Shown here piece by piece: positions 18,487 to 27,416 of a stretch of 64,000 bases of DNA. The position numbers were made by a program, and so were the translations under genes. This DNA is from Novosphingobium fluoreni (GTDB lineage Bacteria; Pseudomonadota; Alphaproteobacteria; Sphingomonadales; Sphingomonadaceae), in assembly GCF_014196615.1 (NCBI RefSeq), contig NZ_JACIDY010000001.1, positions 682,001 through 746,000 of the forward strand, given 5' to 3'. A model generated the notes under the pieces. That model did not search any database. It saw only the letters and a list, made by a program, of their open reading frames with translations, and had not been told where the DNA came from. Every line of letters begins with the position of its first letter. Position 1 is the first letter of the stretch.

Positions 18487-19338
18487 TCAGTCCAGCAACA
18501 GGATCGAGATCCGGCGGTTGCGCGGGTCTGAGGGATCGCCCGGGATCAGCAGTTCGCGGTCCGCCACGCCTTCGATGCGGTTGAAGCGGTCCTCGCCGAT
18601 CCCGGCGCGCAGCAGCGCCTGGCGCGTCGCTTCGGCGCGGCCGGCGGAAAGCGACCAGTTGTTGCCCGGCACGCCATCGCGCCACGGCGTGGCGTCGGTA
18701 TGACCGCGTATCGTCAGCGAGCCCTTGTCCGAGCCGACGGCCTGCGCGATCGCCTGCACCAGTTCGCTGGCGTCCGAGGTCAGGATCGTGGTGCCCAGCC
18801 GGAACATCGAGAAGTTGGCATCGTCCACCAGGTCGATCCGCACGCCTTCGGTCGTGTCCACCATCCGCACTTGCTTGGCGAGGCGGCGCAGCTCTTGCGT
18901 GGATTGTAGCTTCTGCTCCAGCGCTTGCTTGGCGCGGGTGGTGCGCTTGATCTTGCTGCCGCCTTCCTTGGGGCCGCCCACCGTGTCGCGCGGGATCGTC
19001 AGCGTCTTGGTACCGGTCTGACCTGCGCGGTGTGGATACTTGTCGGCATCGGTCAGCGATGAACCGCCGAGCAGTCCCTCTGCCGAACCGGCGCTGCCCT
19101 GGCTGGTCTTGACCAGCGTGGGCGAGAAATAGTCGGCGATGCCCTTGCGTTGCTTCTCGGTCGTCGCGCCCAGGATCCACAGCAGCAGGAAGAATGCCAT
19201 CATCGCCGTCACGAAGTCCGCATAAGCGACCTTCCACGCGCCGCCGTGGTGGCCCCCGGCGACGATGGTGACTTTCTTGACGATGATCGGCGCGGGAAGT
19301 TCGTTCTTGCCGCGCTTGGCTGCGGGCGCGCTGGCCAC
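18487..19338 (-). CDS. motB: Flagellar motor stator protein MotB
   Basis: 283 residues. Inner-membrane stator subunit that anchors to peptidoglycan. The single membrane helix AYADFVTAMMAFFLLLWILG contains the proton-binding aspartate (Asp41, equivalent to Asp32 in E. coli), followed by a linker and an OmpA-like peptidoglycan-binding domain (GSLTIRGHTDATPWRDGVPGNNWSLSAGRAEATRQALL, NRRISILLL). GTG start at 19338 lies one base from the motA stop, so the pair is coupled. It is the last gene of the flgB-motB minus-strand operon and ends next to palindromic element 2. Confidence 0.96.
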   Translation of the reverse strand: MASAPAAKRGKNELPAPIIVKKVTIVAGGHHGGAWKVAYADFVTAMMAFFLLLWILGATTEKQRKGIADYFSPTLVKTSQGSAGSAEGLLGGSSLTDADKYPHRAGQTGTKTLTIPRDTVGGPKEGGSKIKRTTRAKQALEQKLQSTQELRRLAKQVRMVDTTEGVRIDLVDDANFSMFRLGTTILTSDASELVQAIAQAVGSDKGSLTIRGHTDATPWRDGVPGNNWSLSAGRAEATRQALLRAGIGEDRFNRIEGVADRELLIPGDPSDPRNRRISILLLD

Positions 19339-19339
19339 G

Positions 19340-20203
19340 TCAGCGGCCCCTCATCGCGTCGAGCAGTTCGGACAAGCCGGGGCGGAAGGCGTGGCCCAGC
19401 CCGGAGCGCGCGCTTTCCACCACCAGCGGCTGGGGATAACCATGCAGACTGGCGATCACGACCTGCTTCACCGCGTGGAAGATCATTTCGTCCTGCTCGA
19501 TGATCTGTTTGAGGCGGCCGGCCATCGGCGCGACGATACCATAGGCGAGCAAAACGCCCATGAAGGTGCCGACCAGCGCCGAACCGATCATCGCGCCCAG
19601 GATCGAGGGCGGCTTGTCGATCGAGCCCATGGTCTTCACCACGCCGAGCACGGCGGCGACGATGCCGAGCGCGGGGAGGGCGTCCGCCAGGCTGGAAAGC
19701 GCGTGCTGCGGCTCATGCATCTCGTGGAAAGTGGTCTTCAGCGCGTTGTCCATCACTTCCTCGACCGCGTGGGTTTCCAGCGTGCCGGAAGAGACGACGA
19801 TCAGGGTGAGGGTGTCGCAGATCAGCGCGACCAGCGGCTTGTTGGCCAGCAGGCGCGGGAATTCGGCGAAGAGCGAGGAGGATTGCGGATCGGAGACGTG
19901 CGATTCCAGTGCCACGGGGCCTTCGGAACGCAGCAGCTTCATCAACCGGCTGGTCAGCACGATGGCGTCCACATGGTCCTGCTTGTTGTGCTTGGGCCCC
20001 TTGAAGATTTTGGCGAACGAGGCGCCAAGGCCCTTCAGTTCGTGCATCGAGTTGCCGGTCACGATGGCGCCGATGGCCGCGCCGCCGATGATGAGCATCT
20101 CGTGCGGGATCGCTTCCATGACGGGGCCGAGCGCGCCGCCGGTCAGGGCGAACCCGCCGAACACCATCACCAGCAGGATGACGACGCCGATTGCAGCAAA
20201 CAT
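19340..20203 (-). CDS. motA: Flagellar motor stator protein MotA
   Basis: 287 residues, four membrane helices. Proton-channel stator subunit. The first helix is IGVVILLVMVFGGFALTGG. The cytoplasmic loop carries the charged segment RLMKLLRSEGPVALESHVSDP that meets the rotor, and the last two helices include ALPALGIVAAVLGVVKTMG and IGSALVGTFMGVLLAYGIVAPMAGRL with the conserved prolines. It lies 35 bp after flgL and 1 bp before motB. This is the normal-length stator gene; a separate short MotA-like gene lies at 28393. Confidence 0.96.
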   Translation of the reverse strand: MFAAIGVVILLVMVFGGFALTGGALGPVMEAIPHEMLIIGGAAIGAIVTGNSMHELKGLGASFAKIFKGPKHNKQDHVDAIVLTSRLMKLLRSEGPVALESHVSDPQSSSLFAEFPRLLANKPLVALICDTLTLIVVSSGTLETHAVEEVMDNALKTTFHEMHEPQHALSSLADALPALGIVAAVLGVVKTMGSIDKPPSILGAMIGSALVGTFMGVLLAYGIVAPMAGRLKQIIEQDEMIFHAVKQVVIASLHGYPQPLVVESARSGLGHAFRPGLSELLDAMRGR

Positions 20204-20238
20204 GGTTCAGTATCCTTCGAGGATGACGGGCGAAGTCA

Positions 20239-21162
20239 TCAGCGCAGCTGGTTGAAAAGCGAGAGTTGAGAAAGCTTGGTGAAGCTGGCCTGACTGGCTT
20301 CCAGCACGGTCATCATCTGCTGCAGTCGGGCGACGGAGTTGGCGAAGTCCGCGCCGCCCACGTCCTGTTCTTCGCTGGCGCGGGTTTCGGCCATCCTGGT
20401 GGCGCGCTCGGTCGTCATGTCGAGCCAGGCGAGCCGCGATCCCACCACCGTCTGCGCGGTTGTCACCGAGTCCAGGCCGGCGGAGAGCGCATCCAGCGAG
20501 CCGCGCGCCGCGCCGGCGAGATCGCCGGTGCCCGCGTTCAGCGCATCGGCCAGGGTCTTGACCGTGGCCATCAGGTTGGTGTCGACGCCGCCGACCTTGA
20601 AGTTCAGGAATTCCGGCCCGGTGAGCGAGCGGGTGACGGTCTGGCCCTGGCCCAGCGACACCTCGGCGCTGCGCGCGGTGCCGGTGTAGGTGGCGTTGCC
20701 AGAGGCATCGAGCGTGTAGGCGCTGGTGGCATCGTCACCGCCGAACAGCGGCTTGCCATTGCTGTCCTGCGTGTTTGCGAGGCTGAACAGAGTGTCATGG
20801 ATCGCCGCCATTTCCTTGCCGATGCTGGCGCGCTGCGTATCGCTGAGAGTGCCGTTCGCCGCCTGCGTGGCCAGTTCCTTGGCGCGCGAGATGGCGGTGG
20901 TGATGTCCGACATCGTGGCGTCCGCGATGTTAAGATCGGCGGTGGCGCGATTGGCGTTGGCGGTATCGATTTTCGACAGCGTATCGGCACGGGCGAGCGA
21001 CCGCAGGCGCGATGCCGCCACCGGATCGTCCGACGAACGGGTCAGGCGATTGCCGCTGCTGATCTGCGCCTGCAGCGCCTCGGTCTGCTTGCGCAGGGAG
21101 GTCATGTCGCCACGGGCCCGGTCGTAAAAGGCGCTGGTGCTGTTGGTGGAGAAGATGGTCAT
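20239..21162 (-). CDS. flgL: Flagellar hook-filament junction protein FlgL
   Basis: 307 residues, flagellin-like. The N-terminal coiled region has LRKQTEALQAQISSGNRLTRSSDDPVAASRLRSL. The C-terminal coiled region has DFANSVARLQQMMTVLEASQASFTKLSQLSLFNQLR. Both ends form the helical core shared with flagellin, while the middle carries the variable domain (about 130-200). It is secreted by the flagellar export apparatus and sits between FlgK and the filament. It lies 10 bp after flgK in the same operon. Confidence 0.95.
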   Translation of the reverse strand: MTIFSTNSTSAFYDRARGDMTSLRKQTEALQAQISSGNRLTRSSDDPVAASRLRSLARADTLSKIDTANANRATADLNIADATMSDITTAISRAKELATQAANGTLSDTQRASIGKEMAAIHDTLFSLANTQDSNGKPLFGGDDATSAYTLDASGNATYTGTARSAEVSLGQGQTVTRSLTGPEFLNFKVGGVDTNLMATVKTLADALNAGTGDLAGAARGSLDALSAGLDSVTTAQTVVGSRLAWLDMTTERATRMAETRASEEQDVGGADFANSVARLQQMMTVLEASQASFTKLSQLSLFNQLR

Positions 21163-21172
21163 GGCGGCGGCC

Positions 21173-22507
21173 TCAGCGGATACCCAGGAGCGTATCGAAC
21201 AGATCGTTCGCGACCTGCATCACGCGGCCTGAAGCCTGGAATGCCTGCTGGTAGCGCACGAGGTTGACCGCTTCCTGGTCGAGATCGACACCTGCCTGGC
21301 TCTGGAGCGAAAGGCTGGCATTGTCGGCGATGGCGGTCAGCGCGTCACGAGTCACCTTGCGGCCTGATACGGCGCTGGAGACGTCGAAGATCGCGCCGTC
21401 GATGTCGCCGGACGGATTGGCGGTGCTGAGCGCGGTGCGCAAAGCGGAAAGGTTGGTGGCGTCCCGGCTTTTGGCCGCGGCCCCGGCCGGTGCGGTGGCG
21501 ATCTTGCTGCCGTTGGTGGCGACGACCTGGATATCGGCGGCGGTGGCGCCGGAAAAGATCGGCTGCCCGCTCGCGCCATCCAGATCTACGCCATTGGCCT
21601 GCGCCGCGTTGACGGTGGCCGCGACTTTCGCCGCGATCGCATCGATGCCCTTGCTGGTCTGCGCGAGCTGCACCAGCGCCTGATTCTTGCCCGCGATCGC
21701 GCCGGACGCGGGGGTGACGGCGGTGCCGTCCAGCTTGAACGACAAAGTGCCGTCCGCCGCCGTGTTCATGGCCAGCGTCCCGGCCTTGTTGCCTGAGACG
21801 AGCTGTGGGCCGGTGCTGCCGCCCAGGCGCACTTCGACCGTCTTGTCGGACGAGAATACCGTCGTCACGTCCACTTGCGCGCTCAGCTTGGTCAGCAGAT
21901 CGTCGCGCTGGTCCAGCAGCATGGTCTGGTCGCTGGACGCGTCGGCGGAGCGCGAGAGGCGGGCGTTCACCTTGGCCAGTTCCCCGGCCAGGGTGTTGAC
22001 CTGGCTGACCCCGGCGTCGGCTTCGAAGCGCAGGCCGTCTCCGGCCGACTTCAGGCTGCCGGCGGTAACGTTGAAGGTCTTGGCAAGGGTGCGCGCGCTT
22101 TCGAGCGTAGAGGCGCGCAGGGCGCTGTCGGTCGGGTCGGACGCCAGCTTCTGCAGAGAACCTTCGAACGCCACCGAGGCGTCATAAAGGCCGCTCTGCT
22201 CGACCGAGGATTCGATATTCTCCAGGCCCTGCACTTCGGCGCTGGCGCGCGCGGCGTCACTGCCGGTGCGGCGTACTTCCGCCTGGCGAAAGGCGTCGGC
22301 ATTGCGAGCGACGCCGCTGACGCGAACGCCCGAGAGGCTGATGTTGCCCGCCGCGCCGTTGCTGGTGCCCGAAACCTCGCTCAGCGACACCGACCGCCGC
22401 ACATAGCCTTCGGTAGAGGCATTGGCGATGTTCTGCGCGGTCACGTCCAGCGCGGCGCGGGCCGCACGGGTGCCGCTGCGGGCGATGGCGATGAGATCGG
22501 AAGCCAT
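21173..22507 (-). CDS. flgK: Flagellar hook-associated protein FlgK (short form)
   Basis: 444 residues, shorter than the roughly 540 of enterobacterial FlgK. The N-terminal rod/hook motif GTRAARAALDVTAQNIANASTEGYVRR and the C-terminal EEAVNLVRYQQAFQASGRVMQVANDLFDTLLGIR-like segment (here DLDQEAVNLVRYQQAF) define the family. The shortening falls in the variable central domain. Role: first hook-filament junction protein. ATG at 22507 lies 3 bp after flgJ. Confidence 0.95.
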   Translation of the reverse strand: MASDLIAIARSGTRAARAALDVTAQNIANASTEGYVRRSVSLSEVSGTSNGAAGNISLSGVRVSGVARNADAFRQAEVRRTGSDAARASAEVQGLENIESSVEQSGLYDASVAFEGSLQKLASDPTDSALRASTLESARTLAKTFNVTAGSLKSAGDGLRFEADAGVSQVNTLAGELAKVNARLSRSADASSDQTMLLDQRDDLLTKLSAQVDVTTVFSSDKTVEVRLGGSTGPQLVSGNKAGTLAMNTAADGTLSFKLDGTAVTPASGAIAGKNQALVQLAQTSKGIDAIAAKVAATVNAAQANGVDLDGASGQPIFSGATAADIQVVATNGSKIATAPAGAAAKSRDATNLSALRTALSTANPSGDIDGAIFDVSSAVSGRKVTRDALTAIADNASLSLQSQAGVDLDQEAVNLVRYQQAFQASGRVMQVANDLFDTLLGIR

Positions 22508-22510
22508 GGT

Positions 22511-22840
22511 TTACTTTGCTCCCTTCGGCGTTGCCGGAGAGTTCGCCTCGTGCGGCAGCAGGCGCGCGACTTGCGCCTCGATCTTGGCGGCGAAGCCCAG
22601 CGATCCGGTCTGCGCGGCGATATCGGCGAACTGGTTGTCCTGCATCTCGCGGAAGGTATCGAGCGCCTGACCGCCGAACAGATCGTCCCCGCCGAAGTCG
22701 GCCTTGCGTGCGGCGCTGAGCATCTGGCGCACGAAGATCGCCTCAAACTGCTTGGCCGAGGCCGAGAGCTTCTCACGCTGGGTGGCGTTGCCCGCCACCA
22801 GTTTCGTGCTCGCCAGGTTTGGGGCCGAAATGCTCGTCAT
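22511..22840 (-). CDS. flgJ: Rod-binding protein, FlgJ N-terminal domain only
   Basis: 109 residues. It corresponds to the rod-cap domain of FlgJ: KLSASAKQFEAIFVRQMLSAARKADFGGDDLFGG, then TFREMQDNQFADIAAQTGSLGFAAKIEAQVARLL. The C-terminal glucosaminidase domain of enterobacterial FlgJ is missing, as usual in alphaproteobacteria. A lytic transglycosylase gene at 30984 in this locus probably supplies the cell-wall cutting activity. It overlaps flgI by 4 bases at its 5' end. Confidence 0.92.
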   Translation of the reverse strand: MTSISAPNLASTKLVAGNATQREKLSASAKQFEAIFVRQMLSAARKADFGGDDLFGGQALDTFREMQDNQFADIAAQTGSLGFAAKIEAQVARLLPHEANSPATPKGAK

Positions 22841-23940
22841 ATCACCACCATCTCCGCCTTGAGGGCACCGGCCTGCTTCAGCGCTTCCAGGATCGCCACG
22901 AGATCCGACGGGGTGACGCCCAGCATGTTGAGCGCGTCCACGATCTTCGACAGAGACGCGCCGGGCTGGAACATCATGACCTTGCGGTCTTCCTCCTCGA
23001 CCCGGATGCGCGAGCTTTGCTCCACGGCGGTGCGGCCGCCGCTGAACGGTGCGGGCTGCACCACGGTGGGCTTCTCGTCCACGCGGACCACCAGTTTGCC
23101 GTGGCTGATCGCGGCAGGGGCCACGCGCACCGCGCTGTTGATGACGACGGTGCCGGTGCGGCTGTTGACGATGACGCGGGCCGGGGTCTCCGCCGGGCTG
23201 ACGTCGATCATCTCGATCGCGGCCATCAGGCTGGCGCGGGTGTCGGCATTGGGTGGCAGGCGCAGCGCCAGCGAGACGCCATCGGTAACCGTGGCGGTGC
23301 CGGGCAGCTTGCGGTTGATCGCATCGCGCACGCGGCTGGCGGTCATGAAGTCGGCCGTGAACAGGTTCCAGCTGAGATCGCCGCCGTTGTCGAAGCCAGT
23401 GGCGACGGCGCGCTCTACCGAAGCGCCGTCGGCGATGCGGCCGACGGTGGGGATATTGATGGTGACGTTCGAGCCATCGCGGCCGCCGACATCCAGGCCG
23501 CCGACCGCCAGGTTGCCCTGCGCCATCGCGTAGATCTGGCCATCCGCGCCGTAGAGCGGGGTCATGATGAGAGCGCCACCGCGCAGGCTCTTGGCCTTGC
23601 CGATGGTGCTGACGGTCACGTCGATGCGTTGGCCGGGCTTGCTGAAGGCGGGCAGGTCTGCCGTGATCATCACGGCGGCCGCGTTCTTGAGGCCGGGGGC
23701 TACGCCGGGCGGCAGGGTCAGGCCCATGCGGCCAGAAACGCCCTTCATCGCCTGGGTCAGGTAGGCAAGGTTATCGTCACCCGTGCCGGGCAGGCCGACG
23801 ACGATACCGTAGCCGGTCAGCTGGTTGGAGCGCACGCCCTGGAATTGGCCAAGATCGCGGACGCGTTCGGCGTTGGCGGGCGCAGCAAAAGCCAGCAGCG
23901 CGCTGAACGCCAAAGCGAGAGTGGCGAAAAGCTTGCGCAT
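22837..23940 (-). CDS. flgI: Flagellar basal body P-ring protein FlgI
   Basis: 367 residues. The Sec signal peptide MRKLFATLALAFSALLAFAAPANA is cleaved before ERVRDLGQFQGVRSNQLTGYGIVVGLPGTGDD, the family signature. The C-terminal end DALNMLGVTPSDLVAILEALKQAGALKAEMVVI is typical. It forms the periplasmic ring around the rod, with FlgA as chaperone. The start at 23940 is set by the signal peptide and by the TGATG junction with flgH. Confidence 0.97.
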   Translation of the reverse strand: MRKLFATLALAFSALLAFAAPANAERVRDLGQFQGVRSNQLTGYGIVVGLPGTGDDNLAYLTQAMKGVSGRMGLTLPPGVAPGLKNAAAVMITADLPAFSKPGQRIDVTVSTIGKAKSLRGGALIMTPLYGADGQIYAMAQGNLAVGGLDVGGRDGSNVTINIPTVGRIADGASVERAVATGFDNGGDLSWNLFTADFMTASRVRDAINRKLPGTATVTDGVSLALRLPPNADTRASLMAAIEMIDVSPAETPARVIVNSRTGTVVINSAVRVAPAAISHGKLVVRVDEKPTVVQPAPFSGGRTAVEQSSRIRVEEEDRKVMMFQPGASLSKIVDALNMLGVTPSDLVAILEALKQAGALKAEMVVI

Positions 23941-24746
23941 CAGAACGGCGAGATCACGTTGAAGAACCGGCCGAGCCAGCCCTGCTTGCTCGCACGCTGC
24001 AGCGCGCCCTTGCCGGAATATTCCATCTTGGCGTCGGCGATTCGCGTGGAGAGGATCACGTTGTCGATGTCGATGTCGGCCAGCCGAACAATGCCGGAGA
24101 ACCGCACCCATTCATCGCCCTGGCTCAGCAACATCTGCTTCTCACCTCTGACCAGCGCGGTGCCGTTCTCGCGCACTTCGGCAATCGTGACCGCGACGGT
24201 GGTCGAGAGATTGCTCGTCTGCCCCGCGTTGCCCTGTCCGTTGAACGTCGAGGACGAAGACGCATTAAGGGCATTAGGGTTAAGAAAGGATAACGGTCCG
24301 GCTGTGGGTGGCGTGATGGAGGCACCTCCGCCTTTGTTACTTTTCGAATTTACCGCCTTGGATGCGGTGGTGCTTTCCACCAGCCGGATGGTTAACGGAT
24401 CGCCCACGCGGCGCGCACGATTTCCTTCATAGAGGGCGGCATAACCCAGCGCGGGTTGAAAGATCGAACCGTTGGCGGGCGGCAGCGGCGCGGCGACGGG
24501 CAGGGTCGGTTCGAAGCCCGAGGGCTTGGGCGCCTTCCTGGCCGCGGCGGGATCGGGCAAGGCGGCGCTGATCGCGGCGGCGACCCCGATGGCGCCCGCA
24601 GCGCGCAGCAAGTTGCGCAAAGGCGCGGGCATCGGCGGGCGATCCGCTGGCCCGGTCGCCTTTTCCGAGTCGCGAAGCCAAGGCAGCGGGGCCCCGGTGT
24701 TTGCGGGAGAGGCGAAATCGTGATTGGTCGCGTTGGTCATCGTCAC
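23940..24746 (-). CDS. flgH: Flagellar basal body L-ring protein FlgH
   Basis: About 268 residues from the GTG at 24746 (an ATG at 24740 is equally possible). Outer-membrane L-ring protein: ALYEGNRARRVGDPLTIRLVESTTASKAVNSK, then RGEKQMLLSQGDEWVRFSGIVRLADIDIDNVILSTRIADAKMEYSGKG, are the conserved blocks. FlgH is normally a lipoprotein, but this protein has no cysteine. The hydrophobic segment LLRAAGAIGVAAAISAALPDPAAA lies about 45 residues in, after a Pro-rich leader, and ends in a signal-peptidase-I-like AAA-R. An internal start near MPAPLRNLL (about residue 39) would give a standard signal peptide. Confidence 0.92.
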   Translation of the reverse strand: MTMTNATNHDFASPANTGAPLPWLRDSEKATGPADRPPMPAPLRNLLRAAGAIGVAAAISAALPDPAAARKAPKPSGFEPTLPVAAPLPPANGSIFQPALGYAALYEGNRARRVGDPLTIRLVESTTASKAVNSKSNKGGGASITPPTAGPLSFLNPNALNASSSSTFNGQGNAGQTSNLSTTVAVTIAEVRENGTALVRGEKQMLLSQGDEWVRFSGIVRLADIDIDNVILSTRIADAKMEYSGKGALQRASKQGWLGRFFNVISPF

Positions 24747-25531
24747 AGCGTCTGGTTCGCGTTGCGCAGCATCTCGTCGACCGAGGAGATCATCTTGGAA
24801 TTGATCTCATAGGCGCGCTGGGTTTCGATCATGTCCACCATCTCTTCGACGATGTTGACGTTGGAGCCTTCGAGCATGCCCTGGCGGATGTGGCCGCGGC
24901 CTTCCTCGCCGGCGATACCGATCTGTGCCGGGCCGGACGCGCTGGTCTCCATCAGGAAGTTGTCCGATGCGGCCTGCAATCCCGCCGGGTTGGTGAAGCT
25001 GGCGATGGTGATCTGGCCCAGCTGCTGCGCCTCGTTCTGGCCGGTGACCTGCGCCGAGACGGTGCCGTCCTGGCTGATCGTGACCGAGGTGGTGCCCTGG
25101 GGCACGTTGATCGGCGGCTGCAGCGCATAGCCCTGCGTCGTCACGACCTGACCGTCCTGCGTCAGGGAGAAATTACCCGCACGGGTGTAGCCAAGTTGGC
25201 CACCCGGCAGCTGCACCTGGAAGTAGCCGTCACCATCCAAAGCGAGGTCATAAGAGCGGTCGGTCGTCTCCAGCGTGCCTTGCGTCTCGATCCGCGTGGT
25301 GGACTGGATGCTGACGCCGGTGCCCAGGTTCAGGCCCGTGGCGTAAGCTGTCTCGCCCGAGGACTGTGCCCCGGCGACGCGGGCGTTCTGATAGGCCAGC
25401 GTCGCGAAGTTGGCGCGGTCACGCTTGAAGCCGGTGGTGGAAACGTTCGCCAGGTTGTTGGCGATCACGCGCATCCGCTGATCCTGGGCCTCAAGGCCGG
25501 TGCGGGCGACGTGCAGGGCGCTGGTGGGCAT
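24743..25531 (-). CDS. flgG: Flagellar distal rod protein FlgG
   Basis: 262 residues, the usual FlgG length. The N-terminal rod motif ALHVARTGLEAQDQRMRVIANNLANVSTTGFKRDRANF and the C-terminal LEGSNVNIVEEMVDMIETQRAYEINSKMISSVDEMLRNANQTL are diagnostic. It makes the distal rod that passes through the P and L rings. ATG at 25531; the stop overlaps flgH. Confidence 0.97.
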   Translation of the reverse strand: MPTSALHVARTGLEAQDQRMRVIANNLANVSTTGFKRDRANFATLAYQNARVAGAQSSGETAYATGLNLGTGVSIQSTTRIETQGTLETTDRSYDLALDGDGYFQVQLPGGQLGYTRAGNFSLTQDGQVVTTQGYALQPPINVPQGTTSVTISQDGTVSAQVTGQNEAQQLGQITIASFTNPAGLQAASDNFLMETSASGPAQIGIAGEEGRGHIRQGMLEGSNVNIVEEMVDMIETQRAYEINSKMISSVDEMLRNANQTL

Positions 25532-25549
25532 GGGTCTGGTTCCTTGGGA

Positions 25550-26290
25550 TTAGTCGAGGCGCATGAGGCGCGAGGAGCCTTCGTCGAGCTCCTTGGCGGT
25601 GGAAACGAGCTTGGTGCGCAGATCGAACAGGCGCTGCGCCTCGATCATGTCCACCAGGACCTCGGATGAATTGACGTTCGATTGCTCGACCGATTCAGGG
25701 ATGACGCGGGCGTTCTCGTCCACCGGCAGCACGCCGCCACCGGGCACACGGAACACACCCGCCAGATCCTTTTCCAACGGCGAGCCCTTGGTGCTGACAA
25801 GCTTGAGTTGGTCGATCTTCTGCGGCTGCTGATCGGGTTGGGCGGGATCGGTGACGAGCAGCGAGCCGTCCTGCGCGATCGAGACGTTGGCGCCGGGCGG
25901 CACCATCAGCGGGCCGCTTTGGCCCAGCACCGGCAGGCCTTCACCGTTCTGCACGACGCCGGTGATCGAGACCGACAAGTCGCCGCGCCGGGTGTAGCCT
26001 TCCTGGCCGTCGATCGATTGGACCGCCAGCATGGTGTCCCCGGTCATGGCGACGTCGAGCGGGCGGCCGGTCTGGACGACCGCGCCTTCCTTCATCGACG
26101 CGCCCTTGACCTCGGACCGGTTCATCGAGCGCACGTCCAGCTGTGGCCCGTCCAGCGTGACGGACTGCGCCTGCAGCACTTCGGCCTTGAAGCCGATGGT
26201 CTGCGCGTTCGCCATGTTGCTCGCGATCATGCGCTCGCGCACCATCGAGGCGTTCATGCCGGAAACGGCGGTGTAGATGAGCCGGTCCAT
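25550..26290 (-). CDS. flgF: Flagellar proximal rod protein FlgF
   Basis: 246 residues. Start MDRLIYTAVSGMNASMVRERMIASNMANAQTIGFKAE, with the DVAMTGDTMLAVQSIDGQEGYTRRGDLSVS rod domain and a C-terminal EQSNVNSSEVLVDMIEAQRLFDLRTKLVSTAKELDEGSSRLMRLD helix. It is distinguished from FlgG by the more divergent C-terminus and its position between flgE and flgG. Confidence 0.95.
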   Translation of the reverse strand: MDRLIYTAVSGMNASMVRERMIASNMANAQTIGFKAEVLQAQSVTLDGPQLDVRSMNRSEVKGASMKEGAVVQTGRPLDVAMTGDTMLAVQSIDGQEGYTRRGDLSVSITGVVQNGEGLPVLGQSGPLMVPPGANVSIAQDGSLLVTDPAQPDQQPQKIDQLKLVSTKGSPLEKDLAGVFRVPGGGVLPVDENARVIPESVEQSNVNSSEVLVDMIEAQRLFDLRTKLVSTAKELDEGSSRLMRLD

Positions 26291-26300
26291 GGGTCAGGCC

Positions 26301-27095
26301 TTAGGTCCGCAGGCCGATGATGGTCTGCGAGATCTGCGTGGCGGTGTCGATCGCCTTGGCGTTCGCCTGGAAATAGCGCTGTGCGGTGATCAGGTTCACC
26401 AGTTCCTCGGCGACGTCGACGTTCGAGTGCTCGATCGAGCCCGACAGCAGCGCGCCGTTGCCTGCGGTGTCGGGCGCGCCAAACGTCGCGGCACCGGAAA
26501 GGCCGGTCTGCGTCCAGTTCGAGCTGCCGACCTGCTTCAGGCCCGTAGGGGCGATGAAGGTGGCGAGGGCGACGGTGCCCACGGTGTCGTTCGAACCGTC
26601 CGAGTACGACGCGTTGATCACACCCTTGGGGCTGATGGTCACGCCGGTGAAGGTGGCCGTACCCTTGCTGGCCGGGATCTTCACATCGCCGGGGGTGCCG
26701 GTGGTGGCGGTGCCGGCGAAAGCCTGCAGCCGGTTGCCGGTGCCATCGTTGATATAGCCTTGCTCATCCACCGCGAACGAGCCGTTGCGGGTGAACATGG
26801 TCTGGCCGGTGGGGGACTTGATCGAGAAGAAGCCGTCGCCGGTGATGGCCACGTCCAGCGCCGAGCCGGTCTGCTCCACCGGGCCGATCGAGAAGTTCTG
26901 CGTGATCGAGTCTACGGCGGAGCCGATGCCCTGCTGCTGCTTGGGATTGGTGAACGACGAACCGGCCACGATGTCGGCAAATTCGACGCGGGACTTCTTG
27001 AAGCCGTTGGTCTCCGCGTTGGCGATGTTGTGGCTGATGACGTTCAGGTCTGTCTGGGCGTTCTTCAGCCCACTGATCGAGGTGTAATAGGACAT
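26301..27095 (-). CDS. flgE: Flagellar hook protein FlgE (short form)
   Basis: 264 residues, against about 400 for enterobacterial FlgE. The N-terminal core SISGLKNAQTDLNVISHNIANAETNGFKKSRVEFADIVA and C-terminal core IEHSNVDVAEELVNLITAQRYFQANAKAIDTATQISQTIIGLR are intact, with the DVAITGDGFFSIK strand between. The outer hook domains are reduced to one compact insert. Assigned as FlgE rather than a rod protein because it directly follows flgD. It polymerises into the hook. Confidence 0.92.
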   Translation of the reverse strand: MSYYTSISGLKNAQTDLNVISHNIANAETNGFKKSRVEFADIVAGSSFTNPKQQQGIGSAVDSITQNFSIGPVEQTGSALDVAITGDGFFSIKSPTGQTMFTRNGSFAVDEQGYINDGTGNRLQAFAGTATTGTPGDVKIPASKGTATFTGVTISPKGVINASYSDGSNDTVGTVALATFIAPTGLKQVGSSNWTQTGLSGAATFGAPDTAGNGALLSGSIEHSNVDVAEELVNLITAQRYFQANAKAIDTATQISQTIIGLRT

Positions 27096-27107
27096 GAAAG
27101 ACGCTCC

Positions 27108-27416
27108 TTAGGAAGCCGTGGGCGTGGTGGTGGTTGTGGGCTGGTTGGTGATCAGCACGTCCAGCTTGGAAGCGATCGCCTTCAGCGTGCTGCCCATCTC
27201 GGTGCTGTTCGCCAGCGTAGAGAACTGCGCCATCTGCGCCAGCATCTGCTTCTGGTCGACCGGGTCGGTCGGGTCCTGCTGCTTCATCTGCGCCGTCATC
27301 AGCTTGATGAAATCGTTGGAGCCCAGCGAGGCCAGGCCGGTCTTGCCATTGCTGGTTTCGACTTTGCCCGCGCCGGATGTGGTCGCGTAATTCTGAAAGA
27401 CTGAGCTTACGGTCAT
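27108..27416 (-). CDS. flgD: Flagellar hook cap protein FlgD, minimal form
   Basis: 102 residues. It has only the conserved N-terminal segment: GLASLGSNDFIKLMTAQMKQQDPTDPVDQKQMLAQMAQFSTLANSTEMGSTLKAIASKL. The usual C-terminal tudor/Ig-like cap domains (to about 220-230 residues) are absent, and the protein ends in a Thr/Pro tail. The stop is clean, and flgE follows 12 bp later, so this is a genuinely short protein rather than a frameshifted copy. It should still guide hook assembly. Confidence 0.9.
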   Translation of the reverse strand: MTVSSVFQNYATTSGAGKVETSNGKTGLASLGSNDFIKLMTAQMKQQDPTDPVDQKQMLAQMAQFSTLANSTEMGSTLKAIASKLDVLITNQPTTTTTPTAS

